A stretch of DNA of 7,885 nucleotides. It comes from Spirochaetaceae bacterium (GTDB lineage Bacteria > Spirochaetota > Spirochaetia > SZUA-6 > Bin103). Positions 1 to 6,390 of the stretch are shown in pieces. Location: the NCBI GenBank assembly GCA_028820215.1, contig JAPPKD010000242.1, positions 10,478-18,362 on the forward strand, written 5' to 3'. A program made the translations under genes and the position numbers. The first letter of the stretch is position 1, and each line of letters begins with the position of its first letter. The notes beneath the pieces were generated by a model. It was not told the origin of the DNA and ran no database searches. It was given only the letters and a program-made list of their open reading frames with translations.

Positions 1-97
1 TTTGGTTTTTTCAAAACCCGGGGTTTTTTTATCTCTTGCTTTTGGTTTTTTTTTTTTCTGGTTGGGGGGGGGGGGGGTGGTTTCCCCCGCGGCCGCC
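1..97. other. Low-complexity T/G-rich contig edge, probable low-quality sequence
   Basis: This stretch is made largely of T and G runs, including 12 T at 46-57 and 14 G at 64-77, followed by C runs to about 104. The composition is abruptly different from the GC-rich, mixed-codon DNA that starts at about 105. No plausible protein is encoded: the frame open here gives only Phe/Gly-rich low-complexity sequence. The simplest reading is a sequencing or assembly artefact at a contig end. A real homopolymer tract cannot be excluded. Confidence 0.6.
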
Positions 98-198
98 CCC
101 CCACCCCGGTCATGGGCCTGGTTCCACCCAACGAAATCGGCTGGCCACGGGGTGCCAACGTCTACCTGCGCCATGACCGAGATCGGGGACCGGCGCGC

Positions 199-366
199 AT
201 GAGGAGCATCAAGCCGGAACGCGGGGGCACATCGCGTCGCCAACCGATCGGCTTGGCCGCCGTGGCCGGTGCGCTGTCCGACTGGGACGACATCGACGAC
301 GCCATCGCCGAGATCTACGCGCAACGCGATCGCGCGGCAGACCGCCCGGCCCCCGATCTGGCCTGA
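199..366 (+). CDS. vapB: VapB-like antitoxin of a type II toxin-antitoxin pair
   Basis: This small protein (55 residues from the ATG at 199) probably neutralises the VapC toxin encoded next to it and, as in other VapBC pairs, may repress its own operon. The sequence shows an RQPIGLA motif followed by an acidic helix (SDWDDIDDAIAEIY) and a Pro/Asp end (RPAPDL), a pattern I associate with small antitoxins lying directly upstream of PIN-domain toxins. The acidic C-terminal helix is the part expected to bind the toxin. The frame stays open back to an ATG at 112 (84 residues), so the start is uncertain. I prefer 199 because the residues encoded by 112-198 look non-conserved and a GGGGA lies about nine bases upstream of 199. 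No clear N-terminal DNA-binding fold is recognisable in the short form. It ends 3 bases before vapC and is in the same reading frame. Assignment rests mainly on context plus the short motif. Confidence 0.65.
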   Translation: MRSIKPERGGTSRRQPIGLAAVAGALSDWDDIDDAIAEIYAQRDRAADRPAPDLA

Positions 367-369
367 CCG

Positions 370-804
370 GTGTTCTGCTTCGATACCGACGTCCTGTCCG
401 CGGCTCTGCGCCGCAATCCGCCGCTCGCCGTGATTCGCCGGCTCGCCGTGATCCCGGCGTCCTGCCAGTTCACGACCGCCATCACGTACGGAGAGCTCCT
501 CTTCGGCGCGGCGAAGCGAGGGTCCCCGTCCCTTGCCGACCGGGTTCGCGGGTTGCTCGCGCACGCGGTCACGATCCTGCCGTTCGACAATGCCGCCGCG
601 GAGCGCTACGGATCCTTGCGCGCTGCGCTGGAGTCGGAAGGCAAGCCGCTCGACGAACCGGACCTCCGGATCGCCGCGATCGCCCTCAGCCGGTCCTTGA
701 TATTGGTCACGGGCAACGTCCGTCACTTCGACCGCGTCGACGGCCTCGACATCCAGAATTGGTTGGACCCCGAGTCGCCGAGTTCGGGACAGACGCTACA
801 GTAG
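370..804 (+). CDS. vapC: VapC-type PIN-domain ribonuclease toxin
   Basis: This is a 144-residue PIN-domain protein, the usual size for VapC, which acts in the cytoplasm as a Mg-dependent endoribonuclease on tRNA or rRNA and is held inactive by VapB. The acidic active-site pattern is visible: Asp5 in FDTDVLS near the N-terminus, Glu42 in TYGELLFGA, Asp98 in EPDLRIAA, and the late TGNVRHF motif (Thr114 to Phe120) followed by GLDIQNW, typical of the C-terminal end of the fold. The start is a GTG at 370, three bases after the vapB TGA. No strong Shine-Dalgarno is seen, which suggests translational coupling to vapB. All catalytic positions appear intact, so the toxin is likely functional. The last nine bases overlap the 3' end of the convergent dehydratase gene. 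The RNA target cannot be told from the sequence. Confidence 0.9.
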   Translation: MFCFDTDVLSAALRRNPPLAVIRRLAVIPASCQFTTAITYGELLFGAAKRGSPSLADRVRGLLAHAVTILPFDNAAAERYGSLRAALESEGKPLDEPDLRIAAIALSRSLILVTGNVRHFDRVDGLDIQNWLDPESPSSGQTLQ

Positions 805-1851
805 GTCGTTGTTCAGGCGGACGCCGAAGCCGGGGGCGTCGCCGGGATCGATCGAGCCGCCTGTGACTTCGGGCTCGCCGAGCCACAGGTCGTCGCGAGG
901 CTTCTGCCAGCGGTGCGGCATGGTCTCCGCCAGGGCCAAGCAGTCGGTGGCGACGATCACGTGCAGGCCCCACGGCTCGCCGCCGCGGTGCGGCACGACC
1001 GGCACGCCGTGCCGGCGCGCCAGCTTGAGGATGCGCAGCGTGCCGGTGATGCCGCCGGCCCAGGTGACGTCCGGCTGCCAGAGGTCGAAAGCGCCGTGGC
1101 GGCCGATCTCGGCGAAGGCGGCCGGCGTGTAGTCGTGCTCGCCGCCGGCCAGCAGCACCGGCTTGACGCGCGGGCGCAGCGCGGCCAGCTCGGCCAGGTG
1201 CTCGGGGGTCGCCACGTCTTCGAACCAGTACGGCCGGTACGGCGCCAGCAGCTCGGCCATGCGGGCGGCGACGTCGGCCGGCCATGACATGTAGCAGTCC
1301 ACCATCAGGCGCGCCGCCGGGCCCAGCGCGGCGCGCGCGGCCTCCAACTGGCGGGCGGCGCTGTCGAAGTCCGCCTCGGTCTGCCAGCGGTGCGAGAGCT
1401 TCACCGCCGAGTAGCCGTAGCGCGCGGCCAGCTCGATGTCGTTGCCGGTGGCGTAGGCGGGCACCGGCTCCTCCTTGGTGCGCGGGCCGATGAGGCCGTG
1501 CACGGGGCAGCGCTCGGCGCGGGCCAGCGCGTCCCAGAGGGCCAGGTCCACCCCGCTCAGCGCCATCTGCGCCAGTCCGCCGCGGCCGTAGGGGATGGAC
1601 ACCCGGTAGAGTTCGTCCCAGGCGGCGGCTATGTCACCGGTGTCGTCGATCGCCCGGCCGACCAGGAAGCGGCTCAGATGGTCGTTGATCACGTGCACGG
1701 CCGGCTGGCCGCCGCCACCGTAGCCGAACCCGGTCACGCCGGCGTCGGTGGTGACGCGGACGGCGATCTGCCAGAAGTGGGCCTGCCATGCGTCGGCAGG
1801 CGGCACCTGCCGCCACTTCGGGTAGACGGCCCGTACTTCGGTCACCTTCAT
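796..1851 (-). CDS. Enolase-superfamily sugar-acid dehydratase, L-rhamnonate dehydratase-like
   Basis: This is a cytoplasmic 351-residue member of the mandelate racemase/muconate lactonizing group of the enolase superfamily. Such enzymes abstract the proton alpha to a carboxylate with a bound Mg ion. The barrel ligands are visible as Asp185 (LMVDCYMSW), Glu211 (YWFEDV) and Glu238 (AGGEHDY). Asp261 (WQPDVTWAGG) and His288 (VVPHRGG) form the His-Asp dyad, and Lys151 lies in VKLSHRW. The motifs YATG, VDCxMS, GEH, QPDVxWxGG, VVPH and the FGVxLN ending match my memory of L-rhamnonate dehydratase. E. coli RhmD is about 400 residues, however, and the N-terminal capping region is shorter here, so the substrate may be another acid sugar. 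The ATG at 1851 shares one base with the batE stop (TGATG) and has a strong GGGGGAG site inside batE. A longer open frame upstream to 2196 is a batE shadow. It is the last gene of the operon, and no partner sugar-pathway gene is visible. Confidence 0.88.
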   Translation of the reverse strand: MKVTEVRAVYPKWRQVPPADAWQAHFWQIAVRVTTDAGVTGFGYGGGGQPAVHVINDHLSRFLVGRAIDDTGDIAAAWDELYRVSIPYGRGGLAQMALSGVDLALWDALARAERCPVHGLIGPRTKEEPVPAYATGNDIELAARYGYSAVKLSHRWQTEADFDSAARQLEAARAALGPAARLMVDCYMSWPADVAARMAELLAPYRPYWFEDVATPEHLAELAALRPRVKPVLLAGGEHDYTPAAFAEIGRHGAFDLWQPDVTWAGGITGTLRILKLARRHGVPVVPHRGGEPWGLHVIVATDCLALAETMPHRWQKPRDDLWLGEPEVTGGSIDPGDAPGFGVRLNNDLL

Positions 1852-2684
1852 CAGATCAGCTCCCCCGCGCCGGCGACGATCCAGGTCTCGCGGCCGTCGA
1901 CCAGGCGAATGTGCCACCACTCGCCCCGGTCTTCCAGCAGCCGGAACTCCGTGCCGGCGTGGAGTGCCGACGCGAAGCTGGGCTCGTACGAGTGGCCGTC
2001 GCCCTGCCGGGCGACCACGGAGGCGGCGGTGATCACACCGGGCGGCGTGGATGCCTCGATCAACTCCGCCGCGAGCGACCCCGCAAGCGCGGCGGCCAGC
2101 AGCACGCAAGCGGCGCCGGCCGGCCGCAGCCAGCGCTGACGCCGAACGACGGGAGCCAGCATGCGCAGCAGGACGCCCGCCCACACGGCGCACCACAGCG
2201 CCAGGAAGGCGATCGCACGCGTCCGCGTGGGCAGCAGGTAGTGCCAGAACAGCACCACGCGCATCAATCCGGCCGACACCGGCTCGTCGATCCGGTCGGC
2301 TCGCAGCCGGCGCGCGTAGGCCAGCCCCTGGCGCACGTTGCGGTCGCCCGGCATCAACTCCGCGGCCCGCCGGTACAGCAGCACGGCGCGTCCGACGTCG
2401 CCGAGCCGCAGGTGGGTGTTGGCGGCGTTGTAGGCGAGGCGGCCGTTGTTCCAGCCGGTATCGGATCCCACCCGCTCGTAGCGGAGCAGCGCGCCGCGCA
2501 GCGCCTCGGCGGCGGCCGCCGATTGCCCGGCGGTGTCGAGCTCGTCCGCCTGGCGAAACAGCCCGGCGGCCTCCCGCAGCAGCGCGCCGTGGTCCAGGGC
2601 TGCTCCGGCGGGCTCCTGCGCCGCCGCTCCCGCCGCGACGGCCAGGGTCAGCAGCACCGCCACGGCCCCGCGTCCCGGGTTCAC
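1851..2684 (-). CDS. batE: BatE-like TPR and SH3-domain membrane protein of the aerotolerance operon
   Basis: This 277-residue protein is the last Bat component of the cluster. Residues 1-22 form a signal peptide ending AAA before Gln23. Two TPR-like helical repeats cover about 33-70 and 81-114 (YNAANTHLRLGD, then AVLLYRRAAEL). Two membrane helices lie at about 154-174 and 187-207. A bacterial SH3-like domain fills about 215-277 (VITAASVVARQG, LLEDRGEWWHIRL, GRETWIV). This order is the known BatE layout, and the protein should expose its TPR and SH3 parts outside the cytoplasm, probably for contacts with the other Bat proteins or the envelope. I choose the GTG at 2684 because it forms a GTGA overlap with the batD stop, follows a GGGGGGGA site by five bases, and puts the signal peptide at the N-terminus. 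An ATG at 2729 would add a Gly/Pro-rich shadow of batD. The molecular function of BatE is not established. Confidence 0.88.
   Translation of the reverse strand: MNPGRGAVAVLLTLAVAAGAAAQEPAGAALDHGALLREAAGLFRQADELDTAGQSAAAAEALRGALLRYERVGSDTGWNNGRLAYNAANTHLRLGDVGRAVLLYRRAAELMPGDRNVRQGLAYARRLRADRIDEPVSAGLMRVVLFWHYLLPTRTRAIAFLALWCAVWAGVLLRMLAPVVRRQRWLRPAGAACVLLAAALAGSLAAELIEASTPPGVITAASVVARQGDGHSYEPSFASALHAGTEFRLLEDRGEWWHIRLVDGRETWIVAGAGELI
1860..1866 (-). promoter_or_regulatory. Ribosome binding site of the dehydratase gene
   Basis: On the minus strand GGGGGAG lies eight bases upstream of the ATG at 1851, inside the last codons of batE. It supports starting the dehydratase at 1851 rather than at upstream in-frame codons, and it supports translational coupling to batE. 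Confidence 0.7.
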
Positions 2685-4513
2685 GGCCGTCCCCCCCGGC
2701 CCAGGTCCGGGTCTACCGCCTCCACCCACCGCAGGATGCGGGCGCCGATCGCCTCCCCCGACTCCGCGCCGGCACCGGAGTAGCGGGTGGCGTCCAGCTC
2801 GGCCAGCATCTCCCGCAGCTCATCCACCTGCTCGGACCGGATGCCGCGCCCCTTGAGCTCCTCGGCCAGCGCCGGAACCCCCGGCGTCCCGTTCGCGCCC
2901 AGACGCGCCCGCAGGTAATCGTGCAGCGCCGCTGCAAGCGCCGCCGCATCGCCTCCCGCGGCGGCGACCGCCGGACGCAGGCGAGCCAGCGCGGCACGGG
3001 CAGCCGGCTCCGCCGCGGCGAGCCGCCGCAGGCGCAGCCAGAGCGCGGCGAGGCCGGCCGCCAGTGGGCCAGCGGCCAGCAGCAGAACGCCGCCCGGAGA
3101 CCGCACGAACGCCGCGGTGTCGAAGCGCTGGCGGCGCAGCAGCCGGTCCCCCTCGTAGTTGTGGGCGATGCCGGCCGCCACGGTGGCGATCCCCTCCTCG
3201 TCCTCGTCCTCGTCCTGCAGTGCTCCTCCCTCCACGTCGCGCAGCGTCACCTGGCGGGCCGGCTGCACCTCCAGAGGGATCGGCGAGCTGGCGGCTTCCA
3301 CATACGCGCCCCGCTGCGGATCGAAGTAGGACAGCCGGACGGGCGGGATGGCGCTCACCGAGTCGTGCAGCGCCCGGACGGTCGCGCGAAAGGTTGCCCG
3401 CGACGGAAACCGGCCGGCCGACCGCTCCACCCGCTGCGCGGCCACGCGAAAGTCTCCGCCGGCGTCCAGGTGGGCCAGGTCCAGCTTCGCGAGTGAGGAC
3501 AGGTCTCCCGATCCGCTCACCGTCACTTCCACGGCGATCGGGTCCCCCACCTTGGCGTCCTCCGGCGCGGCGGTGGCGGCGACTTCGAACCTGCCGACCA
3601 AGCCGGAGAAGCCATCCGGTCGCCCCTCCGCCGGCAGCGGATCGACCGTGAGCGCCAGCGGTTCGGAAGAGACCACCAGGCGCCGGATGTCGCGCACCGT
3701 GCGGCCGAACACGTCGCGACCGGTGCGAAAGCTGGCGATCCCCTCGAACGAGACGGTGGCCGCCGGCACCTCGAGCCGGCCGGCCGCACGCGGCACGACG
3801 ATCATGTCGAACACCAGCGCGACCTGCGCCTTGCCGTCGTGCCGCATGGCGCTCTGCGCCGCCATGAGGTTGGTGCCGTGCACGGTCAGCTCCACCAACT
3901 CGCCCTGCGAGGGGACGATCACCAAGTCCACGTCTTCGGCGCTCATCACCGGATGGGTGAAGCTGAGGAGGCGGCGCGGCCCCAGCCCTTCCTGCCACAT
4001 CCACGTGGTCGTCAGCGTGACGGGCTGACCCACCCACGCGCGGTCGATCGCCGACGCGACGAGCAACCGGTACTCGTCGATCGACGGCGGCGTGAAGACG
4101 GTCACGGCCAGCGGCTCGGTCGACAGGCGCCGGCCGTCCACGGTGACTGCGATCGCCGGGATCTCCAGCCGGCCGGCACGGGACGCGATCAGCTCATAGT
4201 TCACGAGGTAGCGCCGCTGCACCCGGCGAGTGGTCTGCCCGCCTGAGATCGTGATCGACTCGCTGTTGTTGGGCCCCGCCGACACCTGCCGCACCGACAC
4301 GCCGTCGAGCGGCGGGAGTTCCACCCGCGGGGCGGCGTCGGTGCCGTCGACGGCGATCTGCAGGGTGAACGGCACGCCCATCTCGGTCTCCGCGGCGCTC
4401 ACCGCGGCGCGCGCCGCCAGCGTCTGCGCCGCGGCCGGGGTGCTCAGGGCGCACAGCACCGCCACGGCTGCGGCCGTGGACACGGCAGCGCGGACGCCAG
4501 CCAGGGATCTCAC
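2681..4513 (-). CDS. batD: BatD, oxygen-tolerance family membrane-anchored protein
   Basis: This 610-residue protein fits the BatD family in length and layout. Residues 1-29 are a signal peptide (ending PAAA before Gln30). The exported part holds successive beta-rich Ig-like modules. The first ends near AGRLEIPAIAVTVDG and EPLAVTV (113-139). The second ends near AGRLEVPAATVSFEG and EPLALTV (244-290). The third starts at GFSGLVGRFEV (301-311) and runs to about 416. An acidic DEDEDEE linker (434-440) precedes a membrane helix at about 474-494, with Arg-rich flanks marking the cytoplasmic side, and a helical cytoplasmic tail of about 115 residues. Nothing enzymatic is seen; a scaffolding role beside BatA and BatB in the periplasm is inferred. 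The start is a GTG two bases after the batB-batC stop, without a clear Shine-Dalgarno, so coupling is likely; another in-frame GTG at 4483 would shorten the signal peptide. It overlaps batE by four bases. Confidence 0.92.
   Translation of the reverse strand: MRSLAGVRAAVSTAAAVAVLCALSTPAAAQTLAARAAVSAAETEMGVPFTLQIAVDGTDAAPRVELPPLDGVSVRQVSAGPNNSESITISGGQTTRRVQRRYLVNYELIASRAGRLEIPAIAVTVDGRRLSTEPLAVTVFTPPSIDEYRLLVASAIDRAWVGQPVTLTTTWMWQEGLGPRRLLSFTHPVMSAEDVDLVIVPSQGELVELTVHGTNLMAAQSAMRHDGKAQVALVFDMIVVPRAAGRLEVPAATVSFEGIASFRTGRDVFGRTVRDIRRLVVSSEPLALTVDPLPAEGRPDGFSGLVGRFEVAATAAPEDAKVGDPIAVEVTVSGSGDLSSLAKLDLAHLDAGGDFRVAAQRVERSAGRFPSRATFRATVRALHDSVSAIPPVRLSYFDPQRGAYVEAASSPIPLEVQPARQVTLRDVEGGALQDEDEDEEGIATVAAGIAHNYEGDRLLRRQRFDTAAFVRSPGGVLLLAAGPLAAGLAALWLRLRRLAAAEPAARAALARLRPAVAAAGGDAAALAAALHDYLRARLGANGTPGVPALAEELKGRGIRSEQVDELREMLAELDATRYSGAGAESGEAIGARILRWVEAVDPDLGRGGRP
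2690..2697 (-). promoter_or_regulatory. Ribosome binding site of batE
   Basis: On the minus strand GGGGGGGA sits five bases before the GTG at 2684. It decides the batE start in favour of the codon overlapping the batD stop (GTGA) over the ATG at 2729. Confidence 0.6.
3195..3212 (+). repeat. Hexanucleotide repeat (TCCTCG)3 inside batD
   Basis: Three perfect TCCTCG units encode alternating Asp and Glu in the acidic linker of BatD just before its membrane helix. The same hexamer occurs four times inside the batB-batC gene at 4697-4720, giving two direct repeats about 1.5 kb apart in the same orientation. Confidence 0.85.
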
Positions 4514-4515
4514 CG

Positions 4516-6357
4516 CTACCAGTCGCGCTCGACCGGCTCGGTCCGGAGCTGCTCCTGCCGGCGCCGCTCCGCGCGCTCTTCCTCCTCGGCGATGATCGAC
4601 CGCGCCAGCTCGTCGGGCTCCATTTCGTCGTCTTCCTGCCCGGCCGCCGGCTGCGGCTCCTGCGCGGGTCCGGCGTCCCGCGGAGACTGCTCCTGTTCCT
4701 CGTCCTCGTCCTCGTCCTCGCCCTCGGTGCCCTGCTGGGACTGGTTGAGCTGCTGCTGTCCCTGCTGCTCCTGCGACCCCTCCGACTGCTCGGGAGGCGG
4801 GAGCTGCTCCAGCAGTTGCTGCAGGCGCAGCCGGGTGGCTTCCAGGTTGTGCGCCGCGTCCTCCCAGTCCGGATGCAGGTCGAGCGCGCGCCGGTAGGAC
4901 TGCGCGGCGCCGTTCAGGCCCGCGATCGCCGCCTGAGGATCGGCCGGTGCGCCGCCCTGGACGCTGAGCATCTGCTCGACCCCCTTTACCCCGAGATTGC
5001 CCAGGGCGAAATGGCCGGCAGCCTGCAGCTCCGGGCGGCGGGCCTGCTCGATCGCCTGGCGCAGCAGGCCCGCCGCGCTCTCCAGGTCGCCCGCGCGATA
5101 GGCGGAGATGCCGCCGTCGTAGAGCAGCTCCGCCACCCCGGGGCGGGCCTCCGCGGCAGCGCCGAAGGCTGCCGCGGCATCTGCGAAGCGGCCGTCCGCG
5201 AACGCCCGGCGGCCGTCGCGCTCGGCCTGCTCCGGGACGCCCACCGCCCGCGCGGTCGCCGGCCCCACGAGCGCCGCCGCCAGGCCCAGCACGACCACGG
5301 CGACGGCCGGAGGATGCGCGGCGCCCGCTCGCCTCCCCCGGCGCCGGCGGCGCCGGATCAGGTCCGGCAGCAGGAACTCCAGCGCCAGCAGCACCAGCGC
5401 GGCGGCCAGGAACGGCTGGAAGCGCTCCTGGAAGACCTCGCGCTCGGACCGCTCCAGGAGCTGCCGGTCCGCGCCCGCGATGAGCTGCGTATAGAGGATG
5501 CCCAGGTCGAAGTTGCCGGTCGCGACGTTCACGTAGCGGCCGCCGGGCGTCACGCCGGCCAGCTCGCGCAGGGCCTCCGCTTCCAGGGCCGTGAGCACCG
5601 GCTGCCCCTCGTGCTGCAGGTACCCGCCGTCCGCGTCCGGATCCGGGATCGGCTGCCCGGTCACCTCGTCGCCCAGCCCGACGGCGATGATGCGGGCGCC
5701 CAGCGCCCCCAGCTCGCCGGCCGCCTGAAGGGGCAGGCTTCCCAGGTCGCCGCCGTCGGTGATCAGCACCACGTCCCGATACGGGCTCGGCTGATCGCCG
5801 AACACGGAGTCACGCACGACGCGAAGGGCGTCGCCGATCAAGGTGCCGCCGCGCGAGGTGCTGTCCGTCGAGAGCCGTTCCACCGCCAATCTCACGAAAC
5901 CGTAATCGAAGGTCAGCGGGCTCTTCACCACCGCCGTCCCGGCGAAGGCCACCAGCGCCACGCGGTCGCCGCGCAACACCTCCAGCGTGTCCAGGATCGC
6001 CAGCTTGGCCCGCTCCAGCCGGTTCGGGGCGAGGTCACGGGCGAGCATGCTGCGCGAGGTGTCCACCACGAACACCACGTCGCGCCCGCGGCGCTCGACC
6101 GTGCGCGTCTCCGGGGTCCAGCCCGGCCGCGCCAGCGCGACGACGATCAGCACCACGGCGGCCACCAGCAGGCCACCCTTGAAGGGGCGCGCGTTGCGCC
6201 GCTCGGCGTGCAGGCCGGCGAGCTTGCCCGCGAAGCGTTGCAGTGTGCGGCGGCGGCGCAGCGCCGCGAGCACGAACAGGGCGACCAGCGGGGGGATCAC
6301 CCAGAGCAGCAGGAATGCGTCCGGGGAGCTGAGCCGCACGCCGTCGGTGAGTTCCAT
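4516..6357 (-). CDS. batB: BatB-BatC fusion: VWA-domain membrane protein with TPR and acidic tail
   Basis: This 613-residue protein joins two Bat components that are separate in Bacteroides. The BatB half has membrane helices at about 14-33, 60-77 and 316-334. It carries a VWA domain (about 92-300) with a complete metal-ion-dependent adhesion site: Asp99, Ser101 and Ser103 (DTSRSM), Thr172 (GGTLIGDAL) and Asp201 (LITDGGD). PNRLERAK after the first motif is typical of BatB. A further helix (349-369) leads into TPR-like repeats at about 375-510, then a Gln/Glu-rich acidic low-complexity stretch (516-580) and a charged C-terminus ending PVERDW, as I recall for BatC. The VWA and TPR parts likely face the periplasm and bind other Bat proteins. 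I choose the ATG at 6357, with AGGG just upstream. A TTG at 6384 would add nine residues but falls in a repeat and lacks a spaced ribosome site. It ends two bases before batD. Confidence 0.92.
   Translation of the reverse strand: MELTDGVRLSSPDAFLLLWVIPPLVALFVLAALRRRRTLQRFAGKLAGLHAERRNARPFKGGLLVAAVVLIVVALARPGWTPETRTVERRGRDVVFVVDTSRSMLARDLAPNRLERAKLAILDTLEVLRGDRVALVAFAGTAVVKSPLTFDYGFVRLAVERLSTDSTSRGGTLIGDALRVVRDSVFGDQPSPYRDVVLITDGGDLGSLPLQAAGELGALGARIIAVGLGDEVTGQPIPDPDADGGYLQHEGQPVLTALEAEALRELAGVTPGGRYVNVATGNFDLGILYTQLIAGADRQLLERSEREVFQERFQPFLAAALVLLALEFLLPDLIRRRRRRGRRAGAAHPPAVAVVVLGLAAALVGPATARAVGVPEQAERDGRRAFADGRFADAAAAFGAAAEARPGVAELLYDGGISAYRAGDLESAAGLLRQAIEQARRPELQAAGHFALGNLGVKGVEQMLSVQGGAPADPQAAIAGLNGAAQSYRRALDLHPDWEDAAHNLEATRLRLQQLLEQLPPPEQSEGSQEQQGQQQLNQSQQGTEGEDEDEDEEQEQSPRDAGPAQEPQPAAGQEDDEMEPDELARSIIAEEEERAERRRQEQLRTEPVERDW
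4697..4720 (+). repeat. Hexanucleotide repeat (TCCTCG)4 inside the batB-batC gene
   Basis: Four perfect TCCTCG units, followed by a CCCTCG variant, encode alternating Glu and Asp in the acidic tail of the BatC half. The tract matches the three-unit copy in batD at 3195-3212, and copy-number change by whole units would keep the reading frame. Confidence 0.85.
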
Positions 6358-6361
6358 CGCC

Positions 6362-6389
6362 CTGCCCAACCTCGTTCTACCCAACCTCG
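6362..6389 (-). repeat. Imperfect direct repeat between batA and batB
   Basis: Plus-strand CTGCCCAACCTCG (6362-6374) and CTACCCAACCTCG (6377-6389) match at 12 of 13 positions with a 15-base period. They fill nearly all of the 33 bases between the batA stop and the preferred batB ATG. The second copy holds the alternative TTG start at 6384. The repeat may be a simple local duplication that spaced the genes apart; no hairpin or terminator is evident. Confidence 0.75.
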
Positions 6390-6390
6390 A

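Noticed and set aside
64..77. G14 run as a possible G-quadruplex regulatory element
   Set aside because: It lies in a stretch that looks like an artefact at the contig end, with no supporting promoter context.
2..202. Open frame ending in TGA that overlaps the vapB ATG (ATGA)
   Set aside because: The first half is homopolymer-derived and the rest matches no family I recognise, so the overlap is probably chance.
1852..2196. N-terminal extension of the dehydratase upstream of 1851
   Set aside because: The extra sequence is a shifted reading of batE, and a strong ribosome site and TGATG junction mark the ATG at 1851.
2051..3496. Plus-strand open frame of 481 codons opposite batD and batE
   Set aside because: Arg/Pro/Ala-rich with no recognisable motif; a shadow of the real minus-strand genes.
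2820..4037. Second minus-strand frame of 405 codons within batD
   Set aside because: Arg/Gly-rich frame-shifted reading of batD; the batD frame has a signal peptide and family motifs throughout.
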